Source: Paralithodes platypus
Lineage: Eukaryota; Arthropoda; Malacostraca; Decapoda; Lithodidae
Assembly: GCA_032716605.1 (NCBI GenBank)
Contig: CM064572.1
Coordinates: 44,292,703-44,356,702 of the forward strand
Direction of reading: 5' to 3'
DNA: 64,000 nt
Shown: one piece after another, positions 11,476-20,621 of the stretch
Numbering within the stretch: the stretch's first letter is position 1
Layout: each line of letters begins with the position of its first letter
Translations under genes and position numbers: made by a program
The notes under the pieces: generated by a model
The model's database searches: none
Told to the model about the DNA's origin: nothing
Seen by the model: the letters and a program-made list of their open reading frames with translations, nothing else

Positions 11476-12180
11476 TTGTTTACTAGGCTGTGGCAGTACA
11501 TCCGCATGTTTGTTGCTTCTCCAGGCCTGATGTACGGGGTAGAATCCGACATGGAGGCTGGAGACAGTGCAAGGCTCAAGTTAATTTCCTACCGTATAAA
11601 TCCTGCTCAACAGCCTGTCATGAAAACAGAGCTAGACGACCTGTGGAAAAAGGGTCTGAGGGATAAAGGATATCATGAGTGGTCGTTGCCAGTGAGTTTG
11701 CAACCGGAGTTGAGTGGCAAAACCTGTGTGTATGGTGATTGCAGGAGTGTGGAAGCATTATCCCTGACAGACACCTATCCATTACCCAAGGGTCTGAGGG
11801 ATAAGGGATATCGTGAGTGGTCGTTGCCAGTGAGTTTGCAACCTGAGTTGAGTGGCAAGATCCGTGTGTATGGTGATTGCAAGAGTGTGGAAGCATTATT
11901 CCTGACAGACGCCTACCCATTACCTAGAATTGACGATACCATAGACCGCATCGGGGCTGCCTCGCTCGTCACGAAGGTAGAACTAGTGAAAGGTTATTGG
12001 CAGGCCCCGTTGCCGGAAAGAGCGAAGAGAAGTGCCAGTCTTGTGATGAACTGAGCAGTTTATCAGTATCATGTGTTGTTTTGCTGCCGGAACACAAGTT
12101 GGATGTGTGGCATGCTAAGGGCACTGATAATGTTTTGGCTGATTGTTTGTCACGGGAGGGTTTGTTTGCAGGAGAACCCT
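11476..12180 (+). pseudogene. pol: RT N-terminus fused to RNase H C-terminus (element 2)
   Basis: SPGLMYGVES and SYRINPAQQP mark the pre-RT region. LQPELSGK and KGYWQAPLPERAK are early RT blocks. A TGA at 12052 follows SLVMN. The sequence then passes straight into LLPEHKLDVWHAKG and NVLADCLSR, the C-terminal end of RNase H. The join point is the same as in element 1 (about 4603 there and 12069 here). The catalytic YLDD box and RNase H active site are lost. Confidence 0.75.
11650..11925 (+). repeat. 138-bp tandem duplication inside the RT stub
   Basis: Two direct copies, 11650-11787 and 11788-11925, each begin at KGLRDKGY and end at the PLP of YPLP. The unit is 46 codons, so the frame is kept. 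Element 1 and element 3 have a single copy, so the duplication arose in element 2 or its recent parent. Confidence 0.9.
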
Positions 12181-12576
12181 CGCCGTTCAGTCAGTGTGTG
12201 TTGAGAGTGGAGAAAAATCAGGCTTGCCCCTGTAGAGCAGCCGTCAAAAACAACATTAAAATTAAATACAAAAATCACATAAAAACTCTTTCTTTTTGAT
12301 AGTTAATTGTAAGTTGCCAATGTTATAGCTAAAGTCCTAACTTGAACCTGTCTTTCACTTAGTAGGCTGGGCTCTGTGAAGCTCAATCAGGGAGCATAGC
12401 AGGCTAAAATTATACTATTATGTTTGGGAGGGGTTAATATTTTATTTATGCTAAAATTTTGTTTTATTTGTGATTGAGCTTTGCATTTCATTTCTGGTGG
12501 AGTGGCTGGTAGTGGCGGGTCTTGTCGGCATTTTGCCTTGTCAGATATAGTGCTCGCCTAATGTTGAGCGTCCCAT

Positions 12577-12589
12577 ATCTTGGGCGGGG
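12577..12589 (+). promoter_or_regulatory. Polypurine tract of element 2
   Basis: ATCTTGGGCGGGG lies immediately before the 3' LTR start TGTGACGCC. Confidence 0.7.
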
Positions 12590-13763
12590 TGTGACGCCTA
12601 CCAGCGTTGGCAGAATCGCCTCCCGTTAGCCGCTAGCGCTCGCCAGGGCAGTGATATGGGCTACAGTTATCAGAGAATGTTGTTTTTTCTTTCATAGTAC
12701 TTGCATTGTTACAGACAGTCCAGTGGTGTTCTTTATTTTCGTCTGTGACAACGGGAAGTATTTTATATCATGAGTAGAATGTAAGATGCATTGTAGTGAA
12801 GTTGAGAGAGAGAGCGAGCGGGTAGTGAGTGTTGCTTCCCTCCTCCCTCGCTCGGAGGAGTTTCCCGCCCGCGCGGGCTTTTTCTCGTCTTTGATTGGCT
12901 GGTGGTTCTTGGCGCGTCCTAGGGGCCTGCTGCCTTGTGATGTATCGGCCTGTGATTGGCCGACCACCATGCCTTTGTGGGATCCTGAGGGTCCCGAGGA
13001 GCTACCCTCCTCAGAGCAGGCTAGGGACGCACATGACTAATATCCTTTTTACATCTGTCCCACATATCTCCACCATTGTGATACTGTCTCTCTCACTCAA
13101 CTTTCTTCTTTCATTCCTCTAATCTTTTAACGTCACAGCACTCCCTTTGGGTTCTGTACACGATTTCATATCGGCCCATCGTATTGTGTGCGTCGCTCTC
13201 ATATATATTTCCATGTATTAGAATAGGCTATAAGGGTTCTTAGTCTATGGAGGTTTGATGACTCTGTGTGTGTCTCCCTCAGTGTCCTTAGTTTATGGAG
13301 GTTTGATGACTCTTTGTGTGTGTCTCCCTCATTATCATTAGTGCTCTGCTGGGTTATTTAATGCTAGACTGGGATGAGGTTTCTGTTGTCGTTGTCACCG
13401 ATGTGTGTATGGTTCGCTTATACCTACACGACTTCGACGGTTTCTGTGGTAGCCTAGGTCGTCCTTTTGGTTGTGTCTTTTGTGAGTGCAGCATCGTGTT
13501 GTAAGAGGGCATTAGCCTACTACCTTATAACACAGTGCTGCCTCTTTGCTTGACTTTAGAGGGATCGCCAGGGTAGAACTAGATACTTGAGATCTGGATC
13601 TACCAAGAGAGCATCCCCGTCAGTAACGTAACTATAATCATATCGCCTTAAGGACGAAGCTAGGCTATGAGCCTGTCTTGCTCAGCCACAGTTTCCTAAC
13701 CTTGATATCCCAGCTAGACTTTATTTGCCGAGCAGACATTAGTTAGGACATGAGCTCTTTTAA

Positions 13764-14243
13764 CACCTTACGAGCGGCCTATGCGGTTTATTTATATGTA
13801 CCGCCCAGCGGGGTGTTTTTAGCCAAAATAGGGCTGTTTACGTGATCATTTTCATGCCTAAATAAGACCCAGAACGTAAAACAAGTACCTATCCCTGAAA
13901 GGGCATAAACAGAGCTTTCGAATGACACCAAAACGATCCTTTTATGATGGCTAGTTTTCTTGCAATAACCGTGCAACGCGAGTGCAAAAAGCATGTAATT
14001 AGCCACTTTCCCGATATAATTCCTTATATAGCGAGTGAGAGAGGGAGGAGGGAGCTGGGATTCGTGTCAGTATGTTCGCCGCGGTGGTCTGGAGCAGTCA
14101 TACGCTCGCTACTCTCCTGCCACCACTTGTCTCTCTCTCTCAGCAACATTACGTGCTGAAATTGCCACTCGAGTTATGTCGAGCGCCGCCACATAGTCCA
14201 GCTTTATTTAACTCGACTTATGTGGTGAGCCGCTAAATAAGGG
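13764..14243 (+). mobile_element. TTAA-flanked MITE, family I copy a
   Basis: TTAA at 13760-13763 and 14244-14247 flank a 480-bp insert. The sister LTR near 7442-7455 shows the unfilled site, with TTGA there. The ends start CACCTTACGAGCGGC and, on the other strand, CCCTTATTTAGCGGC: imperfect inverted repeats. TTAA duplication points to the piggyBac or Kolobok superfamily. No transposase is encoded. Two more copies are at 45549-46027 and 41382-41858. Confidence 0.85.
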
Positions 14244-14367
14244 TTAATATGTATGCATTATTATTCACAGCATTTATTAGTCTAGGTTGTTGTTGAGTTG
14301 CACAACCATAGCAGACTGTTTCGTTGATGAGGAAGTACTTCTTTTAGTGTCGAGCATTACTGCCGTT

Positions 14368-14552
14368 ATAATAATAATAATAATAATAATAGTTATTAAA
14401 GCTAGCGTATGCTAAGCTAGCTAAGGATAGCTCAATAAGGCCGATTAGGCGTATTTCCATTGGGGTCCTGTACTACTACCCCATCCCTTTGCTCATGAGG
14501 GATGGTAACGACTCAGTGCTTGTGAAAAATCTTTAATGCGCCGAGCATGGTC
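14368..14552 (-). mobile_element. Short insertion with (ATT)n tail, probable SINE
   Basis: This 185-bp stretch interrupts the 3' LTR and replaces about 19 bp found in the 5' LTR near 7574-7592. Read on the minus strand it ends in a run of ATT triplets, the usual look of a 3' microsatellite tail of a retroposed SINE. I see no convincing A and B boxes, so the class is uncertain. Confidence 0.45.
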
Positions 14553-15080
14553 GTGTCAGTTAACATTATATGTCCTATCTTTTAGTGTATTCAGTCTACA
14601 CGTGTGGTGTCCTGCCTCCTGCCTTTATATAATTTAAGAAACGAGCATCTTATGAGCATCAGACTTTCTTCAGAAGTTTCCAGGTCTATGCTGTAGGACT
14701 ATACTTCACTTTCTTTCAGATAGGAGTGAAGAGTTTATTGTTGTTTAGAGTAACTGTATTGAAGCATCTTTTTATTGTATTAAATCTTACAGTGATTTAA
14801 TTGATCTTTTCATAGCTTCCCTTTTATGCATTTTAACGTAACTTGCATCTTGTTTGTTATCAGGCTATACCAGTGTGGGTTAGCCTGAAGTAGAGTACAT
14901 TTATGCCCAGTTAAGGATACCCCGTTATCGCAGATTAACTCTGGAGGGTATAGGTGTTTGTGTTCGCCGGCATATAAGTTCAAGGGTTCGGATCTAGCGT
15001 ACCGGTGTTGCCTAGTGCCCTATTACTAGTCCAATCATTAAGTGCCCTTGTTTTTTTCGTAGCCCCGGTCGTAACACTTT

Positions 15081-15753
15081 AACTGTGTATGCTTTAGGAA
15101 TTCACGTATTATTTTAGCCTAGGTTGATGCTTGGTGCACAACCCAGTATGGCTGTTACTTTGGCTAAGGAAGTACTGTTTTGAGTGGTTATTATTAGTGC
15201 TGTCACAGAGTTGTTGCACTCCCTTGTTATATATATGTATCCTACTTATTGGTGTATTTAAGATACACGCTTTGGTGTCCTGCCCCTGCATTATTTCTGT
15301 TCTATATTAACGAGCATCTTAGAGCATCAGACGTTTTCAGAAGATTCCATATCTGTTTGCTGTAGGACTAGACGACCAGTGTTTTCATAGAGCATTGAAG
15401 AGTTTAGTATTGAGTACAGACCCACACTAAAGTTAATGTAAGCATATATTTCTTTATTAATTCTTGTTATAGTTTATTCAAGCATTGTTATTACTTAAGA
15501 GCATTTTATTAATGTAAAGTACTCCTGTTGTGAGTAGGCTTTGCCGTCACCGGAAAGCCTTTGTAGAAGTGCACTAAAACACAGTTAATTGATACCCCAT
15601 TATCCAATAGATTAACTCTGGAGGGTTTAAGTGTTTTGTTCACCGGCGTAATATTTCGAGGGTTTGGAATTAGCGTACCGTTGTTGCAGATATAGCCTAT
15701 CATCTAGTCCATTATTAAGTGCCCTTGTTTATTTCGTAGTGCCGGCCGTAACA
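15081..15753 (+). repeat. 3' LTR of element 1, second part
   Basis: This continues the LTR broken at 6244. Its last 300 bp equal the 5' LTR remnant at 487-786, and it ends GGCCGTAACA. The 213 bp that follow, up to the SINE, show nothing I recognise. Confidence 0.87.
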
Positions 15754-16136
15754 CTATCAGTTGACTAATTAGATGAGTTAACCAATGCATAAGAAACTAC
15801 ACTCGTAATTAAGTCATACGCATTAGATTTATATCCATGAGATCACGGAGAGGAACAAAACTTATGTGGGCAACTGTACATCGTTTTTATTTCTCCTTCA
15901 CAATATTGTTTGTCACATCTTTTCTTTGAAGTAATTGAATAATCTTAATAAATTAATATCACCTCGGGGGAGGTGTGGTGGAGTGGTCATGCCACTGGAT
16001 TGGTAATCCAATGGACCCGAGTTCAAATCCCGATATGTCAATGGGAAGATATTATTGGGATTGAATTTGTGTTGTACCTAGTATCAGTGCATTACCACAA
16101 AGCCCACCGAAATGCCAAAAAAATACCCTCATTGTT

Positions 16137-16445
16137 GGTAAAAAACACCATCTGAGGAAGAGCACTTTATTGACAACGTTTCGCAGATAGCTTCATCAGG
16201 TCACTAACAAATGCTGGTACATAGGAGGCCTTAAATATCCGTCCAGACAGGTGGCGGTGGAGGAGAGGTAGGTGGGGGTTGGGAGGGAGGAAGGAGGCAC
16301 CTGTCTGGACGGATATTTAAGGCCTCCTATATACCAGCATTTGTTAGTGACCTGATGAAGCTATCTGCGAAACGTTGTCAATAAAGTGCTCTTCCTCAGA
16401 TGGTGTTTTTTATCCATTCTGTCTACTTTTCAAGTACCGCTCAAC
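16137..16445. mobile_element. Foldback insertion with Penelope-like ends
   Basis: It is flanked by a 12-bp direct repeat, ACCCTCATTGTT (16125-16136 and 16446-16457), copied from the SINE. Two arms, 16139-16253 and 16298-16412, are nearly perfect inverted copies of 115 nt around a G-rich spacer of 44 nt. Each arm carries, reading outward, CTGATGAAGC, GCGAAACGTTG and an AATAAAG. That combination is typical of the terminal repeats of Penelope-like elements. No coding sequence is present. Confidence 0.65.
16352..16379 (+). ncRNA. Hammerhead-ribozyme-like core (and mirror copy in the left arm)
   Basis: CTGATGA is followed by a short AGC..GC hairpin, GAAAC, a three-base loop and GTC, in the order of a hammerhead catalytic core with a minimal stem III. 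I could not pair a stem I between the flanks, so self-cleavage is not shown. The left arm holds the same core on the minus strand. Confidence 0.3.
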
Positions 16446-16780
16446 ACCCTCATTGTTCCCTGATTAAATAACACTGTATGAATATTCCCATATTCAAAAT
16501 ATGTTACAGGGGGACAATGCCTAGTGAGTTCACTGTTCAATAGGTGGTGTTCTGAGAGTGAGGGTCTGAGTCTGGAGGGTGAGACGGTGAAGCACTTGAA
16601 CGAAGCAACCAGCCGCTTCAGAGATGGAGCTGCTTCGAGCCATGATGGATGCTTCACATGTCTCACTCCCCAGACTGGAACAAGACCTCACAGGCTTCAC
16701 CGTGTTGAGAGGTGGAATGTACAGGCTCTCAGCCTATGCCCGAGAGGGAGTAGTTGGAATATAGAAACAAAATAAAATAA

Positions 16781-17077
16781 ATAAACTCCAAACACCAAAC
16801 ACCCTAAAATTAAATTTATGAAAGTATGTCAAAAGGCGTCATTGTGCTGACGGGTTAAATAAGGTGAAAAAGCCAAAAGCCGGCATCCAAGAGATGTCGC
16901 TGGGGCTGTGAGTTACATACTGTAATTATGTAGGCGTCGGCCAATGGACGTCGCTGGGGCTTGATAGGTTAAGTATCGAGAATCCAGCTGCTAAGAAATT
17001 CAATGTACTGTCACCTGGACTAAAACTGACTATATTTGGGATCTCAAGGTTTGTGCAACTTTTGTATCTATGTAACT

Positions 17078-17149
<72 letters not shown>

Positions 17150-17700
17150 TATATCTATCTATCTATCTCTATAATATAATTCTGAATCTCGTCACACCTG
17201 CCTGAAGTAACTGAACAGAAATGTCCCTATTCTAAAACGTAACACTTAAGATCAGTGGTGAAATAGCGTATACTGGGTACTTTGTTCCTACACTTTTGCC
17301 TCGTTAAACGTTAAACGGGGTTCTTTGTCTGCCTTAATGTGATGCAATCACATTTATCAGCTTCAACACGGATGTCGCGAAGCAGGGGTGAAAAATGTCC
17401 CTTGTCACCCAACTTGTTTTTGTAATCTATAAACGCTGCACTGAAAAATTTGGTCATGGGACTCTCCAAGAGACGTCCAAAAATACCCCCCACGGATTAA
17501 ATAGGGTTAAGAGTATTAGCATAGAACTGCATAGAGCATTTTAATATTATGGCAACAATATAGAATACATTTTGATTATAAATGTTATATACGTTAAAGA
17601 TCCCGAACAAAGATATATCATACACGATTATTTAGTTAGTTAAAATAGGACTGTATAGGCTATAAATCCTTCTGGATTATTAAGCCAGCACACTGTAAGT
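16781..17700. other. Non-coding repeat-rich spacer
   Basis: It holds a remnant of a TTAA family IV element (about 16890-16972: two GTCGCTGGGGCT motifs, ending before a TTAA), a (TA)n tract and TCTA repeats, and a piece of a dispersed host repeat at about 17643-17700. The host repeat recurs at about 39630-39668 and 46264-46290 and is the landing site of element 3. No gene is seen. Confidence 0.6.
17081..17146. repeat. (TA)n microsatellite
   Basis: About 33 uninterrupted TA units, followed by TCTA/ATCT repeats to about 17170. Confidence 0.95.
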
Positions 17701-18129
17701 TGTTACGATCGGGTCTCGTATAAATCAGTGGCTCTTATACATTGGACTAGACTGGCATAAATGCAACAACGGAAACGCTAGATCCAACCCCTGATATATA
17801 ATCCCGTCGAACAAAGAACACATATACCCTCCAGAGTTATATCTGCAATAGCGGGGTATCTTAACTCTCAGTATCTATGTGCTTCTACTATAGGCTGATG
17901 TTCTCTGAAACAGCCTATTACCTATAACATATGGTTGCTTAGTCATGGTACATAAGGAAAAGATAGTTAACTTAATTAAATCACAAGAGTGATCTAATGC
18001 AAACAAGAAGAAGGTTTACTTAACGTTACTTTAACCCGGGAGCTGCGGGGAGACTCTTAAGAGTTCCCCCGGCGCACTGCGGGGAGACTCTTAAGAGTCA
18101 GAGAAAAAAAAAATCAACTTTTGACATCG

Positions 18130-18176
<47 letters not shown>

Positions 18177-20142
18177 GCCCCTGGGCCATGCAAAATCTCA
18201 GTCCTCTACCTCCCCTCCTTCCCCACTTTCCTCCTCTCCTTCAGTTATCACCTATTTTCCCTGTTATTCCCTTATTCTGAGGTATATTTTCGTGCTAACA
18301 TTAGAAATCCGATTGGAGGGTGTGGTCATCACTGATAGCAAGTGCAAGAGAGAGAGAGAGAGTGTCGATCGAGGACTGTGTCTCAGTGGCCTTGGGGGAA
18401 ATTGGCGGGAAAGCAGATTGCCTCACCCATACATTATACAACTCGCGGGCTATATCTCCGATTTTGACCATCCAAACGCTGTTTTCACTTGTTTTATTGT
18501 TGTTTCAGGTTAATACCTTTATAATCAACCAATAATAGGCGCATATGGATAAGTATTAATGCTATTAATGGCACAATGAATATTTTAGTGACGGAAACAC
18601 CTCAAATACGTCAGCACAGGGGGACGTTTCCAATTACCCCCATGCGCACTTCAGAGGTTAATCAATAATATCTGTCACTCCTTTATGAAACAAAGTGTTG
18701 TAAAGTCCTCAAGCACCGAACAAGGAATCTTCTGAATAATGTCGGATGCTACTAAGAAGAACGTATCGGAAATGGAACCACAAAATAGCAGGAGGCAGGA
18801 CAATGCACGTGTAGGCTAAATACACAAAAAGGCTGGACCTATAATGTTATTGCACACAAGAATATTATAAGCGGTGCAACAGTAATAATGCTCGCCACGA
18901 AAAAGTAGTACTCCTATTAACAAAAACGGTCTATGCTGGTTGTGTCTCTCTACAGCAACCTAGACCTCAAAATGCTTGTGTAGAAATAATGGGTATGCAT
19001 AAAAGAGTATATGATCTAATCCAGCTAATGTCTACCCGGGTTAATAAAGTCTAGCTGGGATGCGCAAAGGTACAGAATTCTGGTAGAGCAAGGCAGCTCC
19101 TAGCCTAGTGTGGACCTTGGATCTGTGCGGCCTGATTACGTTAATATGAAGGGGTGCTCTGTTGAGGATTCTTGATCACAAGTATCGAGTATCCTCCTGG
19201 CGACCCTCAAAAGTAAAAGCAAATATAGTTAGAACAGTGTTGGGTGGATTAGGCAAGCAGCCCTCACGCACTACACAGTCTAAACTCCAAGGTACACAGA
19301 CAAAAGATCCACCCAGGTAACCCACAGAATCCGTAGTGTCGTGCAGCTCAAAAGTAGCCTACACACAGTGAAAACACCAACAGCAAGGTACCTGATCCCT
19401 AGTCTAGCATTATTTAACCCTGTAGAAACATTAGTGATTGATGGAGACAGTCCGAGCAATACAATCTCCCAAAAAGACAATGACTATCTTCAACCTTAGC
19501 CTAGTACATAAGAAATGTGAGATCCAGCATATAATACAGTCTGGCCACCAATTCAAGGTGTGGATGCAGGGAACCAGAGGGGGATTGATATTACTAAAAG
19601 GTGAGGAAGTAGTGGAAATGATAGAGGCAGTAGAAGAGAAAGATTCTAAGACAAGAGTGTGGAACAGTTCAAGGGAGATGCTTAGAGTATGCTGTCTGGG
19701 ACGGATCTGACCAGGATATTTCCAGGGACCGCATGGGTGGAGTCCCAGTTTGCAGGAATGTCACGAGGGCGCGCGACAGTCGCCCAGTAATCAGCCGCCT
19801 AGTAGGCCGTGTTAGGCAGGAGGCAACGAATCCCGCGAGGCCTATGTAAGGGGGCCAGCCACGCGCCACTCACCACCAAGTCACACCACCTGGTCTCTCT
19901 CTCTCTCTCTCTCCCGCTCGCCTTCCCATCATTCAACCACTTAACACAATACTGTCAATTGACTAAATAAAATAGAAAGGATTGTGACAGACGAAAACAA
20001 AGAACAGTTCTGAACTGTCTGCAACACAAGCTTTCTTGAGAAGGAAAGTACACAATGATAGGTAGACTGTAGCAACATTCTCTGCCCTGGCGAGTCCTAG
20101 CGAGTAAGCCAAGCGGTTCTGGGGGAAGCGGTGAGCGTCACA
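17701..20142 (-). repeat. 3' LTR of element 3 (with MITE insertion)
   Basis: On the minus strand it begins TGTGACGCTC at 20142 and ends CGTAACA at 17701. It contains the TTAA-flanked insert 18035-18657, absent from the 5' LTR. Short open frames in it recur in the 5' LTR only because the LTRs are copies. Confidence 0.93.
18035..18657 (-). mobile_element. TTAA-flanked MITE, family III copy a
   Basis: TTAA at 18031-18034 and 18658-18661. The sister LTR has a single TTAA at 25510-25513, a clean empty site. The insert is 623 bp. Its ends read CCCGGGAGCTGCGGGG and, on the other strand, CCTCTGAAGTGCGC: weak inverted repeats. It contains a 44-base T run (18132-18175). The interior matches about 39669-39990 and 44654-45175 in the opposite orientation. 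Confidence 0.85.
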
Positions 20143-20158
20143 CCCCACCCAAGATTTT
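20143..20158 (-). promoter_or_regulatory. Polypurine tract of element 3
   Basis: On the minus strand, AATCTTGGGTGGGG lies directly before the 3' LTR start TGTGACGC. Confidence 0.7.
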
Positions 20159-20621
20159 TAAGAGGCTCCAACTATGAGCTCTAAATCTGACACGCAGAAC
20201 CCATACAAAATTCGCCACTTCTAGTCACCCAACGACAATGAAATGTAAAGCACAGTTCTCTTCAAAATAACACATTATAAAAATGAACAACCCCTCCCAA
20301 CACAATAGATTAAATTACATAGTTATGCACATAAGAGCGAACTTCACTAGCCCAGCCTTCTGAGAGGAGTACAACTCAGAATTTCTGCTATAACATACTT
20401 AAAAACAAATTTAACTATCAAAGAAAGAGTTTTTATAGGATTTTTATATTTTTAATATGTTTATGGCAGCTGCACTACAGGGGCAGCCTAGTTTTTTCTT
20501 TGATACCAACACAGCAACTCCTACTTTAAGACCCAATACGCTGGGCTACCCACGCGAGCCAACAAGCACCAGACGTAAGCATACTAATCAAACCAAAGTA
20601 GGAGGCTACCCTTGTGATGAT
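20159..20621 (-). other. 3' untranslated region of element 3
   Basis: About 460 bp between the gag-pol stop and the polypurine tract, AT-rich, without a coding frame I trust. Confidence 0.6.

Larger units (their letters stand above)
6245..15076 (+). mobile_element. Ty3/gypsy element 2 (Gmr1-like, non-autonomous), inserted in the LTR of element 1
   Basis: This is a complete LTR-to-LTR element: 5' LTR 6245-8113, primer-binding site, internal region 8114-12589, 3' LTR 12590-15076. CTTT duplications flank it at 6241-6244 and 15077-15080. The LTRs begin TGTGACGCC and end CGTAACA. The internal region has the same deletions and shuffled linker as element 1. The 3' LTR is about 600 bp longer than the 5' LTR because it took in two later insertions (13764-14243 and 14368-14552). 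It must be younger than element 1. Coding parts are broken by few changes. Confidence 0.93.
12590..15076 (+). repeat. 3' LTR of element 2, with two later insertions
   Basis: It aligns with the 5' LTR from TGTGACGCC to CGTAACA. Removal of a 480-bp TTAA-flanked insertion and a roughly 185-bp insertion accounts for the extra length. Both insertions are absent from the 5' LTR, so they postdate integration of the element. Confidence 0.9.
487..15753 (+). mobile_element. Ty3/gypsy element 1 (Gmr1-like, decayed), interrupted by element 2
   Basis: Parts in order: the last 300 bp of a 5' LTR (487-786), a primer-binding site, a broken gag, protease and linker, an RT/RNase H stub, a polypurine tract, and a 3' LTR in two pieces (5127-6244 and 15081-15753). 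The two 3' LTR pieces total about 1.79 kb, the same as the other LTRs in this window. The LTR ends are TGTTACG and CGTAACA-type short inverted repeats. The internal region is only about 4.3 kb because the integrase core, the RT active-site region and most of RNase H are missing. Stops and frameshifts are scattered through all frames, so it is older than element 3. The left part of the 5' LTR is absent; an RTE fragment and AT-rich DNA lie there instead. Confidence 0.88.
15967..16780 (+). mobile_element. tRNA-Thr-derived SINE (SINE I), interrupted by a foldback
   Basis: The head folds like a tRNA, with box A TGGAGTGGTCATGCC, an anticodon loop TTGGTAA (GGT, Thr) and box B GAGTTCAAATCC. A conserved body follows, then a body/tail part from about 16458, ending A-rich (AAATA-type) near 16780. 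Without the insertion at 16137-16445 it is about 490 bp. Other copies are 57793-58262 (5' truncated), 44300-44495 (minus, head well kept) and 40015-40270 (minus, 3' half). The tRNA head is a polymerase III promoter relic and not a tRNA gene: the acceptor end does not close and the sequence runs on. Confidence 0.8.

Noticed and set aside
15967..16040. Functional tRNA-Thr gene
   Set aside because: The acceptor stem does not close, and the same head with the same extended body recurs at 44495; it is a SINE head.
18121..18513. 130-codon open frame
   Set aside because: It begins in a poly-T run (poly-Phe) inside a MITE and matches no coding pattern.
19438..19710. 90-codon frame present twice (also 26290-26562)
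   Set aside because: It lies within the LTRs and is duplicated because LTRs are copies; no domain or codon signal is visible.
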